The notes under the pieces were generated by a model, which was not told the origin of the DNA, searched no databases, and worked only from the letters and a program-made list of their open reading frames with translations. This document shows positions 35,334 through 44,174 of a DNA stretch of 64,000 nucleotides, piece after piece. The translations under genes and the position numbers were made by a program. The stretch comes from CAZOKO01 sp964580455 (GTDB lineage: Bacteria > Desulfobacterota > WTBG01): positions 41,981-105,980 of the forward strand of contig CAZOKO010000001.1 of assembly GCA_964580455.1 (NCBI GenBank). Direction: 5' to 3'. How positions within the stretch are numbered: the stretch's first letter is position 1; the number at the start of each line of letters is the position of its first letter.

Positions 35334-38315
35334 CTAGAACAATAACGTCCCCCTCCACGCATCTTTGAGCTCATAAATATCCGCATCGACCACTATTTCT
35401 CCTTCTAATCCCACAACTTTAAAAATATTTCCATTAACAACTCTGCCAATTTCCGAAACGGTAGTCCCTTTCATCACTTCTTCAAACTCACCTTTGTTTT
35501 GAGGAGAAATGGTAACGATAAAGCGGCTTGCAGATTCTGAATAAAACAAGCTGTCATTTCTTGTTATGCTTTTTGCAGGAACTTTGCGAAGGTCAATCTC
35601 CATCCCCAGCCCACCACTAAAACTGCTCTCAACCAGGGCAACCCCCAGCCCTCCATCAGAACAATCATGACAGCTTGCAATCAACTCTAAATCAATGGTT
35701 CTCTCTAGAGCCAGATACATTCTTTTTGCCCGGGGCCCATCAACTTTTGGAACGTTATTTCCCACATACCCTGACATGGCATAATATTCAGAACCACCCA
35801 GCTCATCGAAGGTCTCCCCCAAAACATAAACCACATCCCCCTTATACTTTACATCCATAGTAACAGCTTTCCTCACATCCTCTATTTTACCCATGACAGA
35901 AAATAGCACCGTTGGTGGAATTGAGATTTTGTCATCCCCAATCCGGTAATCATTTTTCATGCTGTCTTTGCCTGAGATACAAGGGACACCGAAGCAGGTC
36001 GTGTAGTCATACAAAGCCATATTGGCTCTCACCAGCTGTGCCAGTTTATACTCTCCATCCGGGGTTTTATCAGACCTGACAGGGTCACACCAGCAGAAAT
36101 TGTCAAGTCCGGCTACCTGCTTAAGGCTGCCACCCACAGCAATATAGTTTCTGAGTGCCTCATCAATGGCACACGCCATCATATGGTAAGTATCTATATC
36201 ACTGTATCGAGGACAGATACCATGGCTTACTACCACCCCTTCCATCGTCTCTAAAAGTGGCCTGATGACTGCCGCATCACTGGGACCGTCTTCATGTAAC
36301 CCCACAAGAGGTTTTACAACGCTCCCTCCCTGTACCTCATGGTCATACTGTCTTACTACAGATTCCTTACTGCATATATTGAGCCTTTTAAGCATCTTCT
36401 TTAAGGAAGAGGTCAGATCTTCTGGAGATTCAAAGCAAGGCTCTTCATAATGCTTCAACTCCCACTTTGCCTCCATCTCAAGAGGAGGGACCCCCTGATG
36501 GAGAAAATCCATATTGAGATAGCCAACTGTTCTTCCATTATAGAGAATATGGAATTTGCCACTGTCAGTAAATTTCCCCAAAACACTGGCCTCGACATTC
36601 ATCTTTTCAGCCAATGAGAGAAATTGATCAATTTTTTCCTGCTTTACAGCCAGGGTCATTCGCTCCTGCGCTTCAGAGAGCAGGATCTCCCAGGGCTGTA
36701 ACCCCGCATATTTAAGCGGTGCTTTCTCCAGATGCAGCTCACATCCACCACTTTTTACTGCCATCTCTCCTACCGAAGAAGAAAGCCCTCCTGCCCCATT
36801 ATCAGTGATGCAATGGTAAAGCTCTAAGTCCCTTGCTTTTAACAAAAAATCAGTCATTCGCTTTTGGGTAATGGGGTCGCCAATCTGAACAGCAGTGGCG
36901 GGGGATCCTTCATGGAGCTCTTCCGAAGAAAAAGTAGCACCATGGATACCATCCTTGCCGATGCGCCCACCTGTCATTACAATTAAATCGCCAGGGCTGG
37001 ACTTTTTCAGGTAAGAAGGTTCTCCAGCCAGTTCCCGTGGCATAATCCCTCCTGTTCCACAATAGACAAGTGGTTTGCCTAAAAATCGATCATCAAAAAC
37101 AATCGAGCCGTTCACTGTGGGAATTCCACTTTTATTGCCCCCATGTTCAACCCCTTCTCTCACCCCTTCATAGATACGTTTTGGATGGAGCAGACGAGGT
37201 GGTATAGCATCTTTATAAAACGGAGATGCAAAACAGAAGACATCGGTATTAAATATTAGTTTTGCCCCCTTTCCTGTTCCGAAGGGGTCTCGATTGACTC
37301 CCACAATGCCCGTAAGAGCCCCCCCATAAGGATCTAATGCTGAAGGGCTGTTGTGAGTCTCTACCTTAAAGACCAGGCTGTAATCACGGTTAAAGGCAAT
37401 GACTCCTGCATTGTCCTCAAAAACTGAAAGGCACCAATCTTCATCAACGGACTTCCGAATCTTATCAGTAGAAGCCCTGATGAAGGTATTAAATATACTT
37501 TTTATAATCTTCACATTCCCATTTTCGTCCTGATAACGAATGATTCCATTAAAGATTTTATGCTTACAATGCTCCGACCAGGTCTGGGCAAGGGCTTCCA
37601 TCTCTACGTCTGTTAATCTTTCACCCAGTCCTACCTGCCTTCGTTCACTGATAATCTTCTCATCCTGTATGTATTTCTGAATAGCTTTCATCTCATTCAG
37701 ATTCAATGCTAAAACACTCTCCTGGCTTATTCGCATCAGCTCCTTATTATCCACAGCCAGATTAATTTCGCTTACCTTGCCACCAGCACTGTCCTCTTTC
37801 ACCCGGGGAATAACCAGCGGCACACCTTGCTTTTCATCCCAACTGTTTTTATTTACAATAGTAAATCTTTGTATCAACTCATTAGCCAGTAGCCCGGCGG
37901 CTATCTTCTCAACTTCTTTTAAAGACAGGTTCCCTTTTATCAGGCACTGTTTGGAGGTATACACCTTTTCTTCGCCCTTCAATCTAACACCTAATACCAG
38001 CTCTATGGCTTCACGGGCAGTCCTGCCCACATTATCAGTAACGCCAGGTCTGAAACCTGTCTCAATAATCCAGTCAAAATCTTGAGCAAGTGGTTTATCA
38101 ATTGCATAGTGATGAATAACAGGATCGACAAAAGGACCTTCCGCAATCTGCTTGAGTTCATTTGGAGATAGATCCATATCCAAAGTATAAACCTCTATAC
38201 CTTTTACTCCCTCAACCTGGAAGTGGAGGTTATCCCAAATTCTTTTCTTTATCTTCTCACCCCAGGCATCTTTTACAGAGGGCTTAAATCCTACTTCAAT
38301 TCTGTGCACCATCAT
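35334..38315 (-). CDS. purL: Phosphoribosylformylglycinamidine synthase, PurS-PurL fusion
   Basis: 993 residues. Residues 1-80 (VHRIEVGFKPSVKDAWG) and about 83-190 (IIETGFRPGVTDNVGR) are two PurS-like domains in tandem. The PurL synthetase part follows from about 205, with ALAQTWSEHCKHK near 238-250, the nucleotide-binding HNSPSALDPYGGA region, and a second AIR-synthase-like half with SGKDSMKND. It converts FGAR to FGAM with ATP and ammonia from PurQ, encoded downstream. The length lies between small PurL (~750) and large PurL (~1300). ATG start with GAGG upstream. Confidence 0.93.
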   Translation of the reverse strand: MMVHRIEVGFKPSVKDAWGEKIKKRIWDNLHFQVEGVKGIEVYTLDMDLSPNELKQIAEGPFVDPVIHHYAIDKPLAQDFDWIIETGFRPGVTDNVGRTAREAIELVLGVRLKGEEKVYTSKQCLIKGNLSLKEVEKIAAGLLANELIQRFTIVNKNSWDEKQGVPLVIPRVKEDSAGGKVSEINLAVDNKELMRISQESVLALNLNEMKAIQKYIQDEKIISERRQVGLGERLTDVEMEALAQTWSEHCKHKIFNGIIRYQDENGNVKIIKSIFNTFIRASTDKIRKSVDEDWCLSVFEDNAGVIAFNRDYSLVFKVETHNSPSALDPYGGALTGIVGVNRDPFGTGKGAKLIFNTDVFCFASPFYKDAIPPRLLHPKRIYEGVREGVEHGGNKSGIPTVNGSIVFDDRFLGKPLVYCGTGGIMPRELAGEPSYLKKSSPGDLIVMTGGRIGKDGIHGATFSSEELHEGSPATAVQIGDPITQKRMTDFLLKARDLELYHCITDNGAGGLSSSVGEMAVKSGGCELHLEKAPLKYAGLQPWEILLSEAQERMTLAVKQEKIDQFLSLAEKMNVEASVLGKFTDSGKFHILYNGRTVGYLNMDFLHQGVPPLEMEAKWELKHYEEPCFESPEDLTSSLKKMLKRLNICSKESVVRQYDHEVQGGSVVKPLVGLHEDGPSDAAVIRPLLETMEGVVVSHGICPRYSDIDTYHMMACAIDEALRNYIAVGGSLKQVAGLDNFCWCDPVRSDKTPDGEYKLAQLVRANMALYDYTTCFGVPCISGKDSMKNDYRIGDDKISIPPTVLFSVMGKIEDVRKAVTMDVKYKGDVVYVLGETFDELGGSEYYAMSGYVGNNVPKVDGPRAKRMYLALERTIDLELIASCHDCSDGGLGVALVESSFSGGLGMEIDLRKVPAKSITRNDSLFYSESASRFIVTISPQNKGEFEEVMKGTTVSEIGRVVNGNIFKVVGLEGEIVVDADIYELKDAWRGTLLF

Positions 38316-38858
38316 GCATCCTCACCTCAACTCAGTTTTTTTGGAAATTAATTCGTGTCTGACTTAAAACACGCTTCCGTCTTTTAAAATTCGAAATACG
38401 AAGCACGAAATCCGAAACAATACTTAAAATTTAAATGTTCAAATGACAAAAACCTTTATATTTCAATGTATTAGTTTAGAACATTTTGCAATTAGACATT
38501 CGAATTTGTTTCTAATTTCGAAATTCGATATTCGGATTTTTGCCTGAACGAGGCTTTTTGTTCAGGCACAGATTCAACCATTAACACAACTAGAAAGGTT
38601 TGACAACTTATTTCAATTTCCCTTTTTGATTCACCGCAAAGATTACAGAAATAAACACTTTTTGATTCTCTGCGTGCTCCGCGTCCTCTGCGGTGAGGAA
38701 TATTAAGGCTTAGTTACTTTCCTTTTTAAATTGAAATACATAAATGTTTAGGATATAGTATAAAAATTGAGGGATTTAAGAATTCAGGAATTGAGGAATT
38801 ATTTATATTTAATTCTTCTCTTCGTGCAGCTTCGTGGTTCCACTTAAGGAGGCAACTG
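38316..38858. repeat. 543-bp gap rich in dispersed repeats
   Basis: Contents in order: TTCGAAATACGAAGCACGAAATCC words (38390-38420 and 38513-38538); an inverted repeat TGCCTGAAC/GTTCAGGCA (38541-38549 and 38560-38568), a variant of which recurs at 42954-42982; an inverted pair CACCGCA/TGCGGTG (38633-38696) with TCTGCGTGCTCCGCGTCC between; GAATTCAGGAATTGAGGAATT (38780-38800); CTTCGTGCAGCTTCGTGG (38822-38839). No gene seen. The promoter of the subtilase gene must lie here. Confidence 0.7.
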
Positions 38859-40280
38859 ATGAAACGGACATTTATCATCATAATAATGATTGCGGTTACA
38901 CACTATGGAAGCACTGCTTCCATAGCATCGTCTGTGCCTGGAGAGCTTCTGGTAAAATATAGGCCCGGAGCTTATCCTGAAAATTTGCAGGGTGAGCTGG
39001 CTAAAATAGGCTGGGCAAAAATCAAGATAGCGAAAAGCAAACGTTTGAGCCAGGCGATGATGACTCTTAAGAAAAATCCTGATATCATTTGTGTCGAGCC
39101 TAATTACTATGGAGAATTTCTCTCAGAGCCTAATGATCCCGATCTTGATCAACAGTGGTACCTGGGTAACATAGAGGCTCCAGATGCATGGGATAAATCT
39201 TTAGGCAAAGGTGTGATAATTGGTTTAATTGACTCCGGCGTTGACTTGGACCACGAGGATCTGGCTGATAATATTTTAACAGATGGATGGGATTTTGGAG
39301 ACGATGATAATGATCCCACCGATGAACTGGGGCATGGCACACAAGTGTGCGGGGTCATTGCTGCTATACAAAACAATGCCCTGGGTATCAGCGGCATTGC
39401 ACCGGAATGTAAGATACTACCCCTAAAGGTCAACGTAGGCGGTCTCAATGAAATTGAAGATTCAAATGCTGCAGAGGCAATCATATATGCCGCAGATCAC
39501 GGAGCAAACATCATCAACCTGAGCCTGGGGTGGTCTGAAGGAGAAATTCCAGTAATAACTGATGCCATCGATTATGCAGCAGGCAAAGGGGTTCTTCTGG
39601 TTGCGGCAGCGGGACAGGATGTTGGTGGTCCTGTCCTTTTTCCTGCTAATCTGGAAGAAGTGATAGCGGTCTCTGGTACTAATGAAGATAGTAATTTCTG
39701 GTTTAAATCAAACCAGGGACCGGAGATTGAACTGTCTGCCCCGGGGAAGGATATCTATACAACTACACTCGGTGGAGGATATGTTATCCGTTCAGGCACA
39801 TCCTTCTCATCTCCCATGGTATCAGCAGTCGCTGCTCTGCTGGCGGCAAAATACCCACATCTTAACAGGAATCAGATAAGAGAATATCTTATTACCAGCG
39901 CAGATGATTTAGGAGATGCAGGGAAAGATGATTTTTATGGATACGGCAAGGTAAATGCCTTAAAGGCACTTGATCCTATCGTCACCCTCGCATTTCCGGA
40001 TACCATCTCTGGCAGCAGTAATATACCTATGATCTACTTGCTGGCTGTCTTTGGTGAGGGTTCTAACTTTGCCCCGTTCGTCTCAGAAGTTTCATTCGAA
40101 TCAGCTAATATTACCCCTCTTGGCCCCCCCCTGGTTTTCCCACCTGCCTTCCTTTTGCAAATGGTTATAGTGGAAAACAATCCTTCAGAAGGATGTTCAA
40201 ACATCACGGTAACTACAGGAACTGAAGTCGTGAACGGATATGATGTCCTCACCATCAAGCTTCTCCCCTGGAATCTTTGA
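38859..40280 (+). CDS. Secreted subtilisin-like serine protease (S8)
   Basis: 473 residues, ATG with an AAGGAGG site. Signal peptide about 1-24, then a propeptide-like segment (VPGELLVKYRPG). Catalytic residues: Asp125 in LIDSGVDLDH, His159 in GHGTQVCGV, Ser315 in SGTSFSSPM. The usual oxyanion Asn in the AAGN segment is Gln253 (VAAAGQDVGG), which is unusual. After the protease domain, residues about 385-473 form a module shared with the C-terminus of the Ig-like protein 44175-47951. Probably exported by the neighbouring type II system. Confidence 0.92.
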   Translation: MKRTFIIIIMIAVTHYGSTASIASSVPGELLVKYRPGAYPENLQGELAKIGWAKIKIAKSKRLSQAMMTLKKNPDIICVEPNYYGEFLSEPNDPDLDQQWYLGNIEAPDAWDKSLGKGVIIGLIDSGVDLDHEDLADNILTDGWDFGDDDNDPTDELGHGTQVCGVIAAIQNNALGISGIAPECKILPLKVNVGGLNEIEDSNAAEAIIYAADHGANIINLSLGWSEGEIPVITDAIDYAAGKGVLLVAAAGQDVGGPVLFPANLEEVIAVSGTNEDSNFWFKSNQGPEIELSAPGKDIYTTTLGGGYVIRSGTSFSSPMVSAVAALLAAKYPHLNRNQIREYLITSADDLGDAGKDDFYGYGKVNALKALDPIVTLAFPDTISGSSNIPMIYLLAVFGEGSNFAPFVSEVSFESANITPLGPPLVFPPAFLLQMVIVENNPSEGCSNITVTTGTEVVNGYDVLTIKLLPWNL

Positions 40281-40327
40281 AGTTGGGACGCAGATTTTCG
40301 CAGGTAAACGCTGATCAATATTTTTAA

Positions 40328-42898
40328 ATGAGCAAAAAAAAGAACAGACACACAAAATACCATCTCATCTCAATTCTAATAATCGCAGCTGTTTCTTTCA
40401 TTGCCTATTGTAATACACTTTCAGGAGAGTTTATCTGGGATGACAGGAAGCTTATTCTTGATAACTATTACATTAAAGACTGGGGAAACCTGTCTACAAA
40501 TGTCACTTCAGATTTTTTCTTCACTTCCCGCGAAGAAGGCAAGATTGGTTACTACCGACCGGTAATCATCCTGTCTTATATGATCAATTACTCACTCTTT
40601 AAAATCAATCCTCTGGGATACCATATCACCAATATTTTATTTCACCTTTTAAACGGAATACTCCTCTATCTTCTTGCTGTCCATCTGCTGGGGAGTGTCA
40701 GAATCTCTCTGCTTGCCTCCCTGCTCTTTTCCGTCCACCCCGTTCATACCGAATCTGTATCCTGGATCGCAGGAAGAACCGATGTAATAGCCTGCACTTT
40801 TTTTCTCACCTCTCTTTATCTTTATATAAAATTCACAGAAAAGAAGCGGCTGTCCCTCTATATACTCTCTCTTCTCTCTTTTATCTTGTCCCTTTTCTCC
40901 AAGGAGATGGCTGTCACTCTTCCTCTGATACTTATAATCTACGATTACTACTACACTGCAGAGTGCTCAAGTGAAAAGTTTTTTAAGCGCTTAAGACTGT
41001 GGTTGCCTTTCTTTGCCATTATTCCCATCTTCCTCTTCATTAAGTATGCTATCCTCAATATCAGCATGGGCAATCCTCACGTTGCTTCCTTCGGTAAATT
41101 CTTTACTATGGTTACTTTCGGCAATGCATTAATTTACTATCTCAAGAAGCTCCTCTGGCCTTTTTTATTGAACGCTTATGTTGTATTGCCATTCACCACT
41201 AACATCTTTTCACCAGCTGTACTTCTCGCATTAACCCTTTTCATTCTTTCCCTCTATTTTATCCTGAAGTGGGGACATCAATTTAAAGGGCTATCCTTCA
41301 TCCTGGCTTTCTTCTGGACAACCCTGATCCCTGTTTCCAACTTTATACCCATAAGCGCACCAACCGACATGGGGTTTCCAACCTGCGAAAGATTCCTCTA
41401 CATCCCCTCCGTCGGCTTTTCATTAATATGTGCACTGGCACTTGAGAGTTTGATAAAACGGCTTGCTTCAAAAACATATTATAAAGTACTATATGCTCTC
41501 TCATTGTTAAGTATACTCTCATGCTATTTCCTCGCTACATTGATACGCAATGAAGACTGGAAGGAGGAACTGCACTTCTACAAAAAAACCTCTCAATCCT
41601 CTCCCCTGGCATATATAATCCACAACAATTTGGGTAATGCCTATGTCGATAAAAAAATGTATGCGGAGGCAAAGCGTAAGTTTCAATATATCCTGGAACT
41701 GGAGCCTGACTTCTACTTTACCCATCTCAATTTAGGAGTAGTTTACTATCATGAAGGCAAGCTCGATGAAGCCATAAAAAAATACCATGTTGCACTTCGA
41801 TTAAAGCCAGAATTTGCAGAACCTCACAACAACCTGGCTACTATCTATATTGAAAGGGGGCTCTATGAACAGGCATGGGAAGAATGCCTAAAAGCATTAG
41901 AATATAAACCTACTATGGGAGAAGCACATAACAATTTAGGAACTCTTTACGAAATCGATGGATCTCTTCAAAAGGCAATAGAAGAGTATCGAAAAGCAAT
42001 TAAGATGAAGCCCTATCTGGCCAAGGCTTACTATAACCTGGGGAATGCATACAGTACTCAGGGGCTTTACGATCAGGCTATTTTAGAATTCAAAGAAGCC
42101 TTGAGACTAGACCCCGATCATGCGGACATTTACAACAATCTGGGGATATGTTACAAGAAGCAGAGGTTGTATGATAAGGCTATCGAGGCATATCAAAAAG
42201 CAATTGCACTTGATGCCGATTATGTTAAGGCTTACAGTAATTTAGGGAATATTTACTGGGAGAAAGGTCAGCATGAAAAGGCTATCCGGAAGTATCAAAA
42301 GGCATTAGAACTGAACCCCGATTCATTTGAGATACACAACAGTCTGGGGATAGCTTATCAAAGCTTAAGACAGTACGAGCAGGCTATAAGGACATATAAA
42401 GAAGCCCTGAGATTGAAACCGGACTACCCACTCCCCTACGTCAGCCTGGGTATCATTTATAAAAACAAAGGGCTTTACAATAAAGCTATCGAGGCATACA
42501 GCAATGCTATTAAATTTGATTCAACCTATGCACCTGCATACATTAACCTGGGGACTGTATATGAAAAGAAAGGATTATATGATAGAGCCATTGTGGCATA
42601 TAAAAAGGCTTTAGATATCAACCCAGTGGCCGTTATCTATTACAATCTGGGAGTAGCCTATGAAAAAAAGGGGTTGATTACTCAAGCCATCAAATCATAT
42701 CAAACGTTTATAGAAAAAAGACCTGGTGATACTGCAGGGTATACAAGGCTGGCTTCTCTCTACAAGCAGGAGGGAAAATATGACAAGGCACTCATAATGT
42801 ACGAAAAATCACTTGCAATTAAACCAGACTCTCCGGCCATTCAGGACAGGGTAAAAAGATTAAAAGGGAAGGTAAGAAATTCGGAGAACGAAATATAA
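40328..42898 (+). CDS. Full-length TMTC-like GT-C/TPR membrane protein
   Basis: 856 residues. Lys-rich start (MSKKKNRH), first helix, then the catalytic-loop motif EFIWDDRKLIL near residues 35-45, GYYRPVIILSY, FSVHPVHTESVSWIAGR, SKEMAVTLPL and RFLYIPSVGFS. About ten helices end near 400, followed by RNEDWKEELHFYKKTSQ and about 13 TPRs. By family it would transfer a polyprenyl-linked sugar to exported proteins, with TPRs binding the acceptor. This intact copy is the template for reading the split copies at 22720-31127. No clear ribosome site before the ATG. Confidence 0.9.
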   Translation: MSKKKNRHTKYHLISILIIAAVSFIAYCNTLSGEFIWDDRKLILDNYYIKDWGNLSTNVTSDFFFTSREEGKIGYYRPVIILSYMINYSLFKINPLGYHITNILFHLLNGILLYLLAVHLLGSVRISLLASLLFSVHPVHTESVSWIAGRTDVIACTFFLTSLYLYIKFTEKKRLSLYILSLLSFILSLFSKEMAVTLPLILIIYDYYYTAECSSEKFFKRLRLWLPFFAIIPIFLFIKYAILNISMGNPHVASFGKFFTMVTFGNALIYYLKKLLWPFLLNAYVVLPFTTNIFSPAVLLALTLFILSLYFILKWGHQFKGLSFILAFFWTTLIPVSNFIPISAPTDMGFPTCERFLYIPSVGFSLICALALESLIKRLASKTYYKVLYALSLLSILSCYFLATLIRNEDWKEELHFYKKTSQSSPLAYIIHNNLGNAYVDKKMYAEAKRKFQYILELEPDFYFTHLNLGVVYYHEGKLDEAIKKYHVALRLKPEFAEPHNNLATIYIERGLYEQAWEECLKALEYKPTMGEAHNNLGTLYEIDGSLQKAIEEYRKAIKMKPYLAKAYYNLGNAYSTQGLYDQAILEFKEALRLDPDHADIYNNLGICYKKQRLYDKAIEAYQKAIALDADYVKAYSNLGNIYWEKGQHEKAIRKYQKALELNPDSFEIHNSLGIAYQSLRQYEQAIRTYKEALRLKPDYPLPYVSLGIIYKNKGLYNKAIEAYSNAIKFDSTYAPAYINLGTVYEKKGLYDRAIVAYKKALDINPVAVIYYNLGVAYEKKGLITQAIKSYQTFIEKRPGDTAGYTRLASLYKQEGKYDKALIMYEKSLAIKPDSPAIQDRVKRLKGKVRNSENEI

Positions 42899-43152
42899 TT
42901 AAAAAATTGAGGAATCCCTAAATTTCTGATGGTCTACTTTGATGTTTGGATTTTTGCCTGAACGAGACTTTTCGGTCAGTCACTAACTAAAGGGATATAT
43001 TGATTTTTCATCTCATTCATGATAGAATAAATGTGTTGCTTAGGTCTTGCTTAAGCAGTTGGAATAGTGGGTTTATTTGTGTTGCGTGTTTCGCGTTACG
43101 TGTTAGAAATTTATACCCGCAAGGTGAGGGTGAAAAAATATAAGGAGTTTAA
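42899..43152. repeat. Gap with dispersed words before the GspC-like gene
   Basis: 42902-42920 has AAAATTGAGGAATCCC; 42949-42982 matches 38536-38572 (GGATTTTTGCCTGAACGAG). GTTGCGTGTTTCGCGTTACGTG (43081-43102) is a further word of the repeat type. AAGGAG precedes the ATG at 43153. Confidence 0.6.
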
Positions 43153-43905
43153 ATGATAAGTAAGATTTTTTGCCTTGAAATAACTATTATTTCTATCGTT
43201 ATATCACTCCTAACCGTCAAAACTACTGAGGCGGCGGATCCTTATGCTGTGATTTCAGAAAAAAACCTGTTCAGACCAGACAGGGAAGAGTGGGTTATTG
43301 AAAAAACAGATTCAAAAATGTTAGATAAAAAAATCGATACCAGCAAGCTGGAGCTTTTTGGCACTGTCATCGTTGGTGATAAAAAAAGTGCTCTAATTTA
43401 CGATAAGCAGGTAAATAAAAAGGGTAAGGATAAAAGTAAGCGTAAAGCAAGAAATAAAAAGAGAAAGAAAAAAGCTGAGATCTTTTCTTTAGGGGATTAT
43501 ATAGGTGGTTATGTCGTCTCAGCAATTGACGAGAAAAAAGTTGTTCTGGACTATTACGGAGAAAAGGCAACACTCTATCTGCACGAAGGCAAAGAACCTA
43601 CTGATGGAGATGTAACTCCACTTACAGAAGAAAAGCCCAAGCCTAAAAAAACCAAGCCAAAGCCAAAAAAGGGAAAGCCAAAAAGTCCGAAGACTGATAA
43701 ACTGACAGCCGGTAAAATACCCGAGGCACTTGCCAAGTCTCCCTTTATGTCGGAAGATAATATGAAAAAAGTATTAGAGTTTAACAAGGAAATTATGGAA
43801 GAGCTGAAGGAAAGTGGAGGAACCTTGGACCCTGATGCGATAAAAGATAAAGTAGGAAAATTCCGGGAGAGGTTTATGGAAGAAATGGGGGGTATGGTGG
43901 AGTAA
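43153..43905 (+). CDS. gspC: GspC-like inner-membrane component of type II secretion
   Basis: 250 residues. One N-terminal helix or signal (about 5-27), then ISEKNLFRPDRE and the homology-region strands LELFGTVIVGDKKSALIY and GDYIGGYVVSAIDEKKVVLDYYG, as in GspC/PilP. Two Lys-rich segments stand out: residues about 92-116 inside the region, and about 160-182 (KPKPKKTKPKPKKGKPKSPK). There is no PDZ domain. It would link the inner-membrane platform to the secretin. The gene faces the rest of the gsp operon, separated by the surface-protein gene. AAGGAG ribosome site. Confidence 0.8.
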   Translation: MISKIFCLEITIISIVISLLTVKTTEAADPYAVISEKNLFRPDREEWVIEKTDSKMLDKKIDTSKLELFGTVIVGDKKSALIYDKQVNKKGKDKSKRKARNKKRKKKAEIFSLGDYIGGYVVSAIDEKKVVLDYYGEKATLYLHEGKEPTDGDVTPLTEEKPKPKKTKPKPKKGKPKSPKTDKLTAGKIPEALAKSPFMSEDNMKKVLEFNKEIMEELKESGGTLDPDAIKDKVGKFRERFMEEMGGMVE

Positions 43906-44106
43906 ATTCCTTTGTAACTACCCAAGCCCAAATGAATGAACCGCAACGACACAAAGAGCCCAAAGAAATATTTTTTTAACCACATCTTCACCTCCCTTCT
44001 CTTTATATATTCTGCTCAAATTCATTCCAATCATGCCCTCCAATAAATTCACGTTCCTTACTTTAGTGATGTTCAATCTCAAATCCCCCTAAACCCAACG
44101 ATAAGG

Positions 44107-44144
44107 AAAAGCCCGATGGCTTTTAAACCATCGGGCTTTTTTTA
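44107..44144. terminator. Intrinsic terminator between convergent genes
   Basis: Arms AAAAGCCCGATGG (44107-44119) and CCATCGGGCTTTT (44128-44140) with an 8-nt loop, followed on the plus strand by further T residues. It ends the plus-strand gspC transcript and, with a shorter T-tract, may also end the minus-strand transcript of 44175-47951. Confidence 0.88.
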
Positions 44145-44174
44145 TTCCGCTTCTGTGCTTCCAGCTACTTCTGA

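Noticed and set aside
38541..38568. TGCCTGAAC/GTTCAGGCA hairpin as terminator of purL-side or other transcripts
   Set aside because: No T-tract follows on either strand, and it lies upstream, not downstream, of both flanking genes. Kept only as a repeat.
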